Shown: one piece after another, positions 1 through 7,262 of the stretch
Layout: each line of letters starts with the position of its first letter
How positions within the stretch are numbered: the first letter of the stretch is position 1
Source of the DNA: Clostridia bacterium
GTDB lineage: Bacteria > Bacillota > Clostridia > CAKSNL01 > HGM11501
Direction: 5' to 3'
DNA: 10,071 nucleotides
NCBI GenBank assembly: GCA_030535815.1
Contig: JAUNRD010000041.1
Location: 1 to 10,071, forward strand
Position numbers and translations under genes: made by a program
The notes under the pieces: model-generated
What the model saw: the letters and a program-made list of their open reading frames with translations, nothing else
The model's database searches: none
What the model was told of the DNA's origin: nothing

Positions 1-276
1 GCGCGGAAAATTAAAAATTCCGAGCTTTCCGAGCTTGTAAACTATCACGAATACCACATAAACCGGCTGATGAAGGCGCACACGGGCTATTCCCTTCACG
101 AATATATAATAAGGTACAGAGTAAGTGCGGCGAAAAAGCTTCTCCTTTCAGGCGGTAAAAGTATAGCCGAAATTGCGGAGGAAACGGGCTTTGACTCGCC
201 TGCGCATTTCTCCTCGGTGTTCCGTGAAAGGACGGGTGAAACCCCCGGCGCATACAAAAAGAAGATGCTTTTATAG
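1..276 (+). CDS. AraC-family transcriptional regulator, C-terminal DNA-binding domain (5' end outside window)
   Basis: The frame is open from the first base, so this is the last 91 codons of a longer gene. It carries the two helix-turn-helix units of an AraC/XylS DNA-binding domain. The first runs from about fragment residue 8 to 42 (ELSELVNYHEYHINRLMKAH region, then GYSLHEYIIRYR). The second, from about residue 53 to 86, has the family signature IAEIAEETGF, HFSSVFRERTG and ETPGAYKK. The protein ends soon after this signature, as is usual for the family. The ATG at position 70 is internal and should not be read as the start. The sensor part (cupin, or response-regulator receiver as in YesN types) is not visible, so the ligand is unknown. 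It sits 143 bp upstream of, and in line with, a secreted glycosidase operon, so local control of that operon is a reasonable inference. Confidence 0.93.
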   Translation, partial: ARKIKNSELSELVNYHEYHINRLMKAHTGYSLHEYIIRYRVSAAKKLLLSGGKSIAEIAEETGFDSPAHFSSVFRERTGETPGAYKKKMLL

Positions 277-330
277 CACGGTGATACTGTTGAGTTTACA
301 AATTCGTATAAAAAAACTACAAAAAGGGGA

Positions 331-359
331 TTGATTTTTACTTTTTTGTGTTATAGAAT
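331..359 (+). promoter_or_regulatory. Probable sigma-A promoter for the secreted glycan operon
   Basis: TTGATT (331-336) and TAGAAT (354-359) are separated by 17 bp. The predicted transcript start is near 366, giving a leader of about 54 nt before the ATG at 420. No convincing hairpin terminator lies between the AraC stop (276) and this promoter, so some read-through from the regulator gene is possible. Confidence 0.55.
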
Positions 360-362
360 CTA

Positions 363-404
363 ATTATAAGAGTTTACTTGCTGCTCTTAATCTTCATTAT
401 AAGA
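363..404 (+). repeat. Direct repeat ATTATAAGA, two copies 33 bp apart
   Basis: ATTATAAGA occurs at 363-371 and again at 396-404 in the leader of the glycosidase gene. The offset of 33 bp is close to three helical turns. AraC-family proteins often bind direct repeats, so this could be an operator, but the site is AT-rich, short and downstream of the predicted start, so chance is a serious alternative. Confidence 0.25.
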
Positions 405-419
405 AAGGAAGGAATAAAA

Positions 420-3095
420 ATGAGAAAAATCTTTTCAATGGCATTGGCATTAATAATGGTAATAACTCTCTTTGGTGTAATGCCCTCTCACGCCGCATTT
501 ACGGAAGTAAGAACCGAAACGGCAACCGACATCGGCCCGAGTGCAAGGGCAAGGGACGGAGGATATTATTTCCACGCACCCTACAGCTACATAGGGTTTA
601 AGAGCATTGACTTAACCGGAGCGAAGTCCATCGTGATAAGGGCGTATAACGACTTATCGGGAACTAACGACGGAGAGTGGCTCCAGGTGAGACTTGACAG
701 CCCCAAGGGTGAGTTACTTGGCTATGTAAATATAGACAAGGATTCGGGCGGTGTTACAAAGGAATACCGCGGCGCAATAAAGGAAACAACAGGTGTACAC
801 GACCTTTATTTTATGAGCACTATTGCGGCTAAGGGCGGCTACTATCAGCTTAGAATAGACAGCTTTACACTTTCGGCCGACGAGTACAAAACCGAAAAAT
901 ATGTGCCTGTTCCCGAAGAAAACATTATAAACAATCACAGCACCACATGGGCATTTACCGATGATTTAGGCAGAAAGGTAGCCGACTATGAAGAGGTTGG
1001 GCCCGTAAGAGACGATAAATTCGTGGGTATTTTCTACTGGACATGGCATCATCCCGGCTATAAAAGTAATCAGCCCTTAAACAATACTGAGTTTGCAAAG
1101 CTTCATCCCGAGGCAAAGTATGACTATTACAGTGAAGTGTGGCCCACAGTTTCCACAAGCCATTTCTGGAATGAGCCGCTCTTCGGCTATTATTTAAGCA
1201 CAGATTACTGGGTAGCAAGAAAGCATGCCGAAATGCTTGCAAACGCAGGGGTTGACGTACTCTTCTTTGATGCTACAAACGGTGCTTCCACCTGGAAGGC
1301 TTCGACAGACGTATTGTTCCGGGCACTCCGTGATGCAAGAGAAGCAGGTATTAACGCTCCGAAAATCGGATATATGACACCCTTCTCACCCACGGCAGAC
1401 CACGCAAAAACCAACATTACAAGAGCATATATAAATACATACAGAAACGAAAACTGGTCAGACCTCTGGTTCTATTGGGAAGGAAAGCCCGTTATTATGG
1501 CACATCCCGACCAGCTTGTACCTAATGAGAACGATCCCGTTGACGAGGCTTTAATGAACGAAATCAAGAACTTTTTCACATTCAGAAGACCTCAGCCTTC
1601 ATACACAAGCCATCAGACAAGGGAAAATGAATGGGGCTGGCTTGAGATCTATCCCCAGGAACCCTATACGAAGAATGCTGACGGAACCTATGAGCAGGTA
1701 ACCGTCGGCACATCTGCAAACCATTCTTATGTAAAGCACAGCTTAACAGCCATGAATGATACCTTTGTTATGGGCCGTAGCTATACAGACCTCTTAGGTC
1801 ACGACAGAACACCCGGTGCCCATAAAATGGGTTACTTCTTTACAGAGCAGCTTGACCGCGCACTTGAAATTGATCCGGAATATATGTTCATCACAGGCTG
1901 GAACGAATGGCGCGCAGGCCGTTATGTTACATGGAACGGAGTTTCCAATGCATTCCCCGACCAGTATGACGATGACGGAAGCCGTGATATGGAACCCACC
2001 AAGGGCGATATGAAGGATTCATACTATGCACTTTTGATTGATGCTGTAAGAAAGTTCAAGGGTGCAGAAGCCGCTCCCGTTGCAGGTGCAGAAAAGACCA
2101 TTGATATAAACAATGTGGCAACATGGGAAGGCGTAACTCCCGAATTTATCAACAACAAGGGTACATATAACCGTAACGATGTTGGCGTGGGCGGAGTTAT
2201 TTATGAAAATTACACCGCACGAAACAACGTAATAAAGGCAAAGGTTTCAAGAGACGCTGAAAACCTTTACTTCTACGCAGAAGCAGCCGCAGATATCACA
2301 AAGCCCGAGGGCGATGCCTGGATGAAGCTTTACATCGATACAGACAGAAACCATGCAACAGGCTGGGAAGGCTATGACTTTGTTATAAATACTCCCGCCG
2401 CAGGCGATGTATCGCGTCTTAATGCCGACGGAAGTCTTTCTGTAATCGGAAAAGCAGAATATGCCCTTTCAGGAAAGACACTTTCCTTAAAGGTTGCAAA
2501 AGCTCTCCTTGGAATTGGTGCAACGGTTGACTTTGAATTCAAGTGGGTTGACAATGCAAAGGGCGACATTATGAATTTCTATGTTGACGGTAACGCAGCG
2601 CCCAATGCGCGCTTTAACTACATCTATACAGAAAAGGCGCAGAAGTCTCTTTCAAAGGAAGAAAGAGCAGCACTTACAGATGTTACCGTTGTAGCTGACG
2701 GTTCCAACAGAGCGTTTGTATCCGGTGCAAAGATGTATACCTACGATCCCGATATGCGCTACGGTGCGAAGAAGATTAACGGCGTTATGTATATGCCTTC
2801 TTACTTCCTTTATGATGCACTTCGTTTAAGAACGGTTTATGAAGCTGACAGACAGATGTTCAAGCTTCGCGGCGAAACCACCTTCTATACAACAGTTGGC
2901 ACATTGGAAGGAAGAAGAAACGGTGTTCTTAAACCTCTCACAAATCCCGTAACCGTAATTGACGGAATTCCTTACGTTCCCGTAACAATATTCTCCGATA
3001 TTTTCGGACTTGAAGTTTACGAATCCGGCAATATGGCAGCATTCGGTAAAAACATCAATAAAACAGCAGTTGACGCTTTGGCGTCCGAATTTTAA
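420..3095 (+). CDS. Secreted multi-domain GH71/GH99/WbsX-like glycoside hydrolase with CBM6-like, CBM9-like and stalk domains
   Basis: The ATG at 420 is chosen because AAAGGAAGGA (404-413) lies 6 bp upstream and the signal peptide begins there; the frame is also open from a TTG at 378, which has no such site. Domains of the 891 residues: Sec signal peptide 1-25 (cut near SHA-A, no lipobox); CBM6-like sandwich about 27-152; TIM-barrel-like domain about 199-548; CBM9/DOMON-like domain about 558-737 (with WMKLYIDTDRNHATGWEGYD); copper-amine-oxidase-like stalk domain about 760-878. The barrel has FVGIFYWTWH at its start, LFFDATN (D284) after strand-like VDV, and GWNEW (E496) near the end. This resembles the GH71/GH99/WbsX superfamily of mannan- or O-antigen-related enzymes, but I cannot assign a family or substrate. 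E496, D284 and E402/E404 are candidate catalytic acids by inference. It is the first gene of an operon with the adjacent multi-CBM protein and is probably cell-wall or surface associated. Confidence 0.85.
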   Translation: MRKIFSMALALIMVITLFGVMPSHAAFTEVRTETATDIGPSARARDGGYYFHAPYSYIGFKSIDLTGAKSIVIRAYNDLSGTNDGEWLQVRLDSPKGELLGYVNIDKDSGGVTKEYRGAIKETTGVHDLYFMSTIAAKGGYYQLRIDSFTLSADEYKTEKYVPVPEENIINNHSTTWAFTDDLGRKVADYEEVGPVRDDKFVGIFYWTWHHPGYKSNQPLNNTEFAKLHPEAKYDYYSEVWPTVSTSHFWNEPLFGYYLSTDYWVARKHAEMLANAGVDVLFFDATNGASTWKASTDVLFRALRDAREAGINAPKIGYMTPFSPTADHAKTNITRAYINTYRNENWSDLWFYWEGKPVIMAHPDQLVPNENDPVDEALMNEIKNFFTFRRPQPSYTSHQTRENEWGWLEIYPQEPYTKNADGTYEQVTVGTSANHSYVKHSLTAMNDTFVMGRSYTDLLGHDRTPGAHKMGYFFTEQLDRALEIDPEYMFITGWNEWRAGRYVTWNGVSNAFPDQYDDDGSRDMEPTKGDMKDSYYALLIDAVRKFKGAEAAPVAGAEKTIDINNVATWEGVTPEFINNKGTYNRNDVGVGGVIYENYTARNNVIKAKVSRDAENLYFYAEAAADITKPEGDAWMKLYIDTDRNHATGWEGYDFVINTPAAGDVSRLNADGSLSVIGKAEYALSGKTLSLKVAKALLGIGATVDFEFKWVDNAKGDIMNFYVDGNAAPNARFNYIYTEKAQKSLSKEERAALTDVTVVADGSNRAFVSGAKMYTYDPDMRYGAKKINGVMYMPSYFLYDALRLRTVYEADRQMFKLRGETTFYTTVGTLEGRRNGVLKPLTNPVTVIDGIPYVPVTIFSDIFGLEVYESGNMAAFGKNINKTAVDALASEF

Positions 3096-3112
3096 GAAAG
3101 GGGGCTATTTAA

Positions 3113-5689
3113 ATGAAAAAGATTTTAGCATTGATATTGGCGCTTTTAATGATTTTCACGGTAACGGCAATGGCTGAAGGTGAAATGGCCTCTGATGAAA
3201 TGTCCATTGAAGGCTATAAGGTACACGTATCAAGCCAGAATGCTCCCGGAGGAACGCCCAGAGAAAAGGGTGAAAACGTACTTGACAGCGATACAGTTTC
3301 CCATTGGCATTCATCCATTGAGCCCAAGGTAGAAGGCCCTCATTTCATCACCATCGAAATGCCCGAAAAAACGGTAATCGGCGGTTACCGCTACTATCCA
3401 AGATCGGGCGGCGGTGCAGGCGTTTGTACCGAATATGAAATTTATCTTTCCAACGACAATGAAAACTTCCAGAAGGTTGCAGAAGGTACCTGGGAAAAGG
3501 ACGATACCGCAAAGACCGTGGAATTTTCCCGAAACTACAACGCAAAATTCGTAAGACTTCAGCTTGTAAAGGCTGATTTCGGTTACGGAAGCGCAGGCGA
3601 AATAAGAATACTTAAACCCAAGAGCGGCTCTGCTCCTCTTGAAATTACTCCGAATGTAAAGGCAAGCGAAATCGGCGGCGCATCAGGCGCATCTTCTGCT
3701 CCTGCAAAGCCTGCTACACCTGCTGCACCTGCTGCCGGAGGTAAGACCATGAATATTGACTATATATCAAGTGAAAAGGTTTCGGGAAAAGCAATGAAAG
3801 AGGATGAAATGGATCCCCTCGACTGGCTTTTCCAGGTTTCAAGTGCAAACTCTCCCAATGGTGTGCCCTATGAAAAGCCGGAAAATGTAGTGGACGGAGA
3901 TACGGTTACCCACTGGCATTCTGCAATAGATCCCAAGGCTAACCCGCCTCACTATTTCACAATAATCCTTCCTGAAGAAACCGAATTTTCGGGCTGGCGT
4001 TATTATCCGAGAACAGGCGTGGGCGCCGGTGCCGGTACCTGCGTAAGATATGAAATTTATATTTCCAACGACAACGAAAATTTTGAAAAAGTAGCAGAAG
4101 GCTCCTGGGCAAACAATAACGATGCAAAAACTGCAGAATTTAATTCTAACTACAAGGCGAAATATGTACGCCTTCAGTATGTTGAAGGTACAGGAGGCTA
4201 TGCAACTGCGGGAGAAATGAGACTTCTTGCACCGAAGACAAGCCTTCCCTCAAAGGGAATTACAAATGCAAGTGTTAAGAGAGCGAGCCTTGCGGCAGTT
4301 CAGAAGGAAGAGACAAAAGCTCCTGCAACAAGTGAACCTAAAGGCACAGTTCTTTCTGAGGATGAACTTCCTGTTGACGGATGGACCTTTGATGCATCAA
4401 GTGTAAATGCAAATAACGGAAAGCCCAACGAAGTGCCCGAAAAGACAATCGACGGAGACCTTACGTCCCACTGGCACACAATGATTAATCCGAAAGCAAT
4501 AGAGCCTCATTATATCACCATAATCCTTCCCGAGGAGCAGGCTGTTTCAGGCTACCGCTACTATCCCAGAAAGAACCTGGGTGCAGGCGTTTGCACAGAG
4601 TATGAAATACACGTTTCTCCCGATGGAGAAAGCTTCAAGAAAGTGGCAGAAGGAGCCTGGGCATACAATGAAAAGGCGAAAACTGTTTACTTCAACACCA
4701 ATATCAAGGCAAAGGCAGTTAAGCTTGTGCTCGTACACGCCCGTGACGCTTACGGAAGCGCAGGAGAGATACGCCTCATAAAGGAAAATCCTTCTCTTAA
4801 GACCATTACGGCCAAGGATTTAATTGAAAAATCCGACGAATATTCCTATGTTGCGGTGCAGTTCCCCGGTATAAGTGTTAAGACCGATAAGATTGAAAAT
4901 CAGCCGTCTTCCCTTATGATAGACGGTAACAGCGAAAGCTACTATCACTCTGAAATCACAAATAACTCCGGCAGACTTCCCATAACAATTGATTTTAATC
5001 TGGGTTATGCATATACGTTGAGCGGTTTTGGTTATCAGCCAAGGCTTGACGGAAACCTTACAGGCCATTTTGAGGATATTGAAATAGAATATTCCCTTGA
5101 CGGAAAGAATTATGAATTCTATGACAGCTACGTTATGGAAAGTGATAGTACCGACCCCAAGACTTTTATGTTTGATGAGCCTATAAAGGCAAAGTATATA
5201 AGAGTCATCGTATTAAAGGGAAGAGGAAACTATGCTACCTGCGGCGAATTCAAGTTCTATCAGACAGAGGGCGATTATAAGAGAGAAGCGCTGGAAGATG
5301 ATGTAAGCTATGTGCTTCAGATTGGTTCCAAAGACATTATAGTAAACAAGAACGGAGAAAAGAAGGTTATCACAACCGACGTTGCTCCCTTTATCTTCAA
5401 AAACTATACAATGATTCCCTTAAGAGGACTTTTGGAGCAGATGGGTGCTTCCATCAACTGGATTGAATACGACCAGAAGATAGAGGTAATAACCGAAAAA
5501 GAAGACCTTATGCTCTTCCAGATTGAGGATGACAGAGTGTATATCAATGACACCCGCTATAATGCACAGGTTGCTCCCATAATAAAGGACGGAAGAACCT
5601 TTATACCCCTGCGTTTTGTATCTGAAAATATGGGATACAAGGTTGCCTGGGACGGCGCAACACAGACAATTACAATTTCATACGAGTAA
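3113..5689 (+). CDS. Secreted non-catalytic protein with four tandem F5/8 type C (CBM32-like) modules and a C-terminal stalk domain
   Basis: A ribosome binding site (GAAAGGGGG, 3096-3104) starts right after the previous stop, so the two genes are one operon. The 858 residues show a Sec signal peptide (1-21, cut near AMA-E, no lipobox). Discoidin/CBM32-like modules lie at about 35-168, 237-373, 422-558 and 578-716. A copper-amine-oxidase-like domain (about 735-857, with MIPLRGLLEQMGA and FIPLRFVSENMGY) ends the protein. Modules 1-3 share HWH[ST], G[YW]RYYPR, a YEI.[VIL]S strand and a final GE[IM]R; module 4 has YYHS and GYQPR instead. A Pro/Ala-rich linker (194-210) separates modules 1 and 2. 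No catalytic domain, LPXTG, SLH or dockerin motif is visible. F5/8C modules commonly bind sugars, so a surface glycan-binding or adhesin role is inferred. The stalk domain is shared with the upstream glycosidase and may place both in the same envelope layer; the 'copper amine oxidase' name does not mean oxidase activity. Confidence 0.9.
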   Translation: MKKILALILALLMIFTVTAMAEGEMASDEMSIEGYKVHVSSQNAPGGTPREKGENVLDSDTVSHWHSSIEPKVEGPHFITIEMPEKTVIGGYRYYPRSGGGAGVCTEYEIYLSNDNENFQKVAEGTWEKDDTAKTVEFSRNYNAKFVRLQLVKADFGYGSAGEIRILKPKSGSAPLEITPNVKASEIGGASGASSAPAKPATPAAPAAGGKTMNIDYISSEKVSGKAMKEDEMDPLDWLFQVSSANSPNGVPYEKPENVVDGDTVTHWHSAIDPKANPPHYFTIILPEETEFSGWRYYPRTGVGAGAGTCVRYEIYISNDNENFEKVAEGSWANNNDAKTAEFNSNYKAKYVRLQYVEGTGGYATAGEMRLLAPKTSLPSKGITNASVKRASLAAVQKEETKAPATSEPKGTVLSEDELPVDGWTFDASSVNANNGKPNEVPEKTIDGDLTSHWHTMINPKAIEPHYITIILPEEQAVSGYRYYPRKNLGAGVCTEYEIHVSPDGESFKKVAEGAWAYNEKAKTVYFNTNIKAKAVKLVLVHARDAYGSAGEIRLIKENPSLKTITAKDLIEKSDEYSYVAVQFPGISVKTDKIENQPSSLMIDGNSESYYHSEITNNSGRLPITIDFNLGYAYTLSGFGYQPRLDGNLTGHFEDIEIEYSLDGKNYEFYDSYVMESDSTDPKTFMFDEPIKAKYIRVIVLKGRGNYATCGEFKFYQTEGDYKREALEDDVSYVLQIGSKDIIVNKNGEKKVITTDVAPFIFKNYTMIPLRGLLEQMGASINWIEYDQKIEVITEKEDLMLFQIEDDRVYINDTRYNAQVAPIIKDGRTFIPLRFVSENMGYKVAWDGATQTITISYE
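3215..5260 (+). repeat. Four tandem intragenic CBM32-like module repeats
   Basis: Approximate module limits are 3215-3616, 3821-4231, 4376-4786 and 4844-5260. Shared marks are HWHS/THWHS/SHWHT (residues 63-67, 266-270, 452-456) and GYRYYPR/GWRYYPR/GYRYYPR (91-97, 294-300, 480-486). Modules 1 and 3 share the string GAGVCTEYEI exactly. The fourth module is much more diverged (YYHS, GFGYQPR), which suggests an older split followed by later duplication of the first three. Confidence 0.85.
3689..3742 (+). repeat. Pro/Ala linker with short CCTGCT-based microrepeat
   Basis: The linker between modules 1 and 2 encodes SAPAKPATPAAPAAGG. CCTGCT recurs within it, the last copies at 9-nt spacing as a CACCTGCT unit. 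It looks like a low-complexity flexible spacer that could vary in length between strains. The other module junctions lack it. Confidence 0.6.
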
Positions 5690-5691
5690 GA

Positions 5692-5724
5692 AAAAAGCTT
5701 TGAGGCATTGCCTCAAAGCTTTTT
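5692..5724 (+). terminator. Intrinsic terminator closing the secreted glycan operon
   Basis: A perfect 15-bp stem (5692-5706 with 5710-5724) with a 3-nt ATT loop begins 2 bp after the stop codon. The GC core is GAGGC/GCCTC, with an A-tract on the 5' arm and TTTTT on the 3' arm. Because A- and T-tracts pair, it could work in both directions. Confidence 0.93.
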
Positions 5725-5754
5725 GTTTGCTGCTTTTAAAATTTTTCGAAAGTA

Positions 5755-5784
5755 TTGACAAAGAAAAAGTGAATATGCTATATT
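5755..5784 (+). promoter_or_regulatory. Sigma-A promoter for the GH39-like gene
   Basis: A consensus TTGACA (5755-5760) is followed after 18 bp by TATATT (5779-5784). The predicted start near 5791 gives a leader of about 24 nt to the ATG at 5815. A start there would put the transcript's first bases only about 9 nt before the ATG at 5800, another reason to prefer 5815. Confidence 0.8.
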
Positions 5785-5814
5785 AGGTTGGAATAAATAA
5801 TGGAGGCGGTTAAA

Positions 5815-7143
5815 ATGACAAAACTGACAGTTGACTTTTCCGAAGTCGTAAGGAAAATAAAGCCCATGCATTCTGTAAATAACGGCCCTGTGGGAGGTAC
5901 CTGGGGAGTTGGAAATATTGAGCTTTTCAAAGAAGCGGGAATTCCCTATGCAAGAAATCACGACGCGGCATTTTCTGCGGCATACGGCGGGGAGCATGCG
6001 GTGGATATATCGGCGATTTTTCCTGATTTTGATGCGGACGAAACAAGAGAAGAAAATTATGATTTTGTGCTGACGGATGTTACCGTTAAGAAGTGTATGG
6101 AGGCAGGCACAAAGGTTTTCTATCGTCTTGGACAGAAAATTGAGCACGCCATTAAAAAATACGGAGTTAATCCCCCTGAGGATTTCAAAAAGTGGGCGGT
6201 TATCTGCGAGCATATCATAAGACATTACACCGAGGGATGGGCAAACGGATTTGATGCGGGAATTGAATACTGGGAAATCTGGAACGAGCACGATAACGGA
6301 GAGCCGGATAAAAATCCCTGCTGGACGGGAACAATGGAACAGTTTTACGATTTTTATGAAGTGGCGGCAAAGCATCTTAAAGAACAGTTTCCCTATTTAA
6401 AAATCGGCGGTCCTGCAATGGTTGGATCAACTCCCAACTATAAAAAGGCGGAGGAGTTTGTGTCGGAAATGGCAAAGCGAAATGTTCCGCTTGACTTTTT
6501 CTCCTATCATTTTTATACCACCAGCGCTCACGGCATGAGCTGGACGGCAAACTATACAAGAGAACTGCTTGATTCCTATGGCTATAGCGATACGGAAATC
6601 ATCCTTGACGAGTGGAATTACTGCACAGGATGGGACAGGGAAAATATGACACACTCCTATAAAACAATCCGTTCGCTCCGCGGTGCGGCATATGTTTCCG
6701 CCTGCCAGATTGACGCACAAAAATCCCCTATTGATATGTTTATGTATTATGATGCAAGACCCGGCACAGGATTTAACGGGATGTTTGAGCTTGGGACATA
6801 TGAACCGATGAAGCCCTATTATTCCTTCTTAGCCTTCAACGAGCTTTATAAGCTCGGAGGCGAAACAAAGTCGGAAAGTGACGATAATGATGTTTATGTT
6901 CTTTCTGCAAAGGGCGATAAAAAGGCGGTTCTGATTTCGTACTATGGTGCTGTTGAGGCGGAAGATAAGGTTATAGAGCTTAATCTTTCCGGCTTTGATA
7001 AGCCGAATTCCAAAATTACATATAAGATATTGAATAATGAATTCAACCTTGAAACTACCAAGGAAGAATATGTAAACGGAAGTGCCGTGACACTTTATAA
7101 TAAAATGGAAGCAAATACTGTTATGCTTCTCACTATTGAATGA
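5815..7143 (+). CDS. Cytoplasmic GH39-like (clan GH-A) glycosidase
   Basis: The ATG at 5815 is preferred to the in-frame ATG at 5800 because GGAGG (5802-5806) lies 8 bp before it and overlaps the earlier ATG. The 442-residue protein has no signal peptide or membrane segment, so it should act in the cytoplasm. The clan GH-A pattern is clear: YWEIWNE ends in the putative acid/base Glu158, and IILDEWNY holds the putative nucleophile Glu266. SYHFYTT (about 230-236) and the late MYYDAR/FNGMFE strands fit a (beta/alpha)8 barrel, and residues from about 345 form a small beta domain. GH39 members include beta-xylosidases and alpha-L-iduronidases, but the substrate here is not known. The gene has its own promoter and terminator. 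It may process oligosaccharides released by the upstream secreted enzyme after import, though the importer is not in this window. Confidence 0.85.
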   Translation: MTKLTVDFSEVVRKIKPMHSVNNGPVGGTWGVGNIELFKEAGIPYARNHDAAFSAAYGGEHAVDISAIFPDFDADETREENYDFVLTDVTVKKCMEAGTKVFYRLGQKIEHAIKKYGVNPPEDFKKWAVICEHIIRHYTEGWANGFDAGIEYWEIWNEHDNGEPDKNPCWTGTMEQFYDFYEVAAKHLKEQFPYLKIGGPAMVGSTPNYKKAEEFVSEMAKRNVPLDFFSYHFYTTSAHGMSWTANYTRELLDSYGYSDTEIILDEWNYCTGWDRENMTHSYKTIRSLRGAAYVSACQIDAQKSPIDMFMYYDARPGTGFNGMFELGTYEPMKPYYSFLAFNELYKLGGETKSESDDNDVYVLSAKGDKKAVLISYYGAVEAEDKVIELNLSGFDKPNSKITYKILNNEFNLETTKEEYVNGSAVTLYNKMEANTVMLLTIE

Positions 7144-7154
7144 TTTGTTTGAAT

Positions 7155-7190
7155 GCAGGGGACGATGAGGGCATCGCCCCCTGCGTTTTT
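7155..7190 (+). terminator. Intrinsic terminator after the GH39-like gene
   Basis: GCAGGGG (7155-7161) pairs with CCCCTGC (7178-7184). After one A/C mismatch, CGATG (7163-7167) pairs with CATCG (7172-7176) around an AGGG loop. TTTTT follows at 7186-7190. This is a strong GC-rich terminator placed 11 bp after the stop codon. Confidence 0.9.
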
Positions 7191-7211
7191 GTTATTGTGA
7201 AAGTCTTTTTC

Positions 7212-7240
7212 TTGCAATGCGTGATAATTTGTGCTATAAT
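7212..7240 (+). promoter_or_regulatory. Sigma-A promoter with extended -10 for the phosphatase-peptidase operon
   Basis: TTGCAA (7212-7217), a 17-bp spacer and a perfect TATAAT (7235-7240) preceded by TGC (extended -10). The predicted start at about 7247 lies only about 16 nt before the ATG at 7263, so the leader is very short and the Shine-Dalgarno sequence sits almost at the 5' end. Confidence 0.85.
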
Positions 7241-7262
7241 TCAAGCCGAAGGACGTGATACT

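Noticed and set aside
374..403. Second promoter, TTTACT (374-379) and TATAAG (398-403) with 18-bp spacing
   Set aside because: The predicted start would fall inside the ribosome binding site of the glycosidase gene, leaving no usable leader.
378..419. TTG start 14 codons upstream of the secreted glycosidase
   Set aside because: It has no ribosome binding site and would add residues in front of a normal signal peptide; AAAGGAAGGA sits at the right distance from the ATG at 420.
3113..5689. True copper amine oxidase activity for the proteins with copper-amine-oxidase-like domains
   Set aside because: Only the small N-terminal stalk-type domain is present; the catalytic core with its topaquinone tyrosine and copper-binding histidines is absent.
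5800..5814. ATG at 5800 as start of the GH39-like protein
   Set aside because: The GGAGG ribosome binding site overlaps this codon and serves the ATG at 5815.
5713..6375. Long open frame on the minus strand (220 codons) antisense to the GH39-like gene
   Set aside because: It runs antisense through a well-supported enzyme, its product has no recognisable domain and is rich in Cys, Phe, Arg and His in a way typical of reverse-frame translation, and it also covers the terminator and promoter of the + strand units.
7140..7262. Upstream extension of the PHP phosphatase giving a 41-residue hydrophobic N-terminus that mimics a membrane segment
   Set aside because: This stretch contains the terminator of the previous gene and the perfect -10 promoter of this one, and the internal ATG at 7263 matches the usual PHP protein start.
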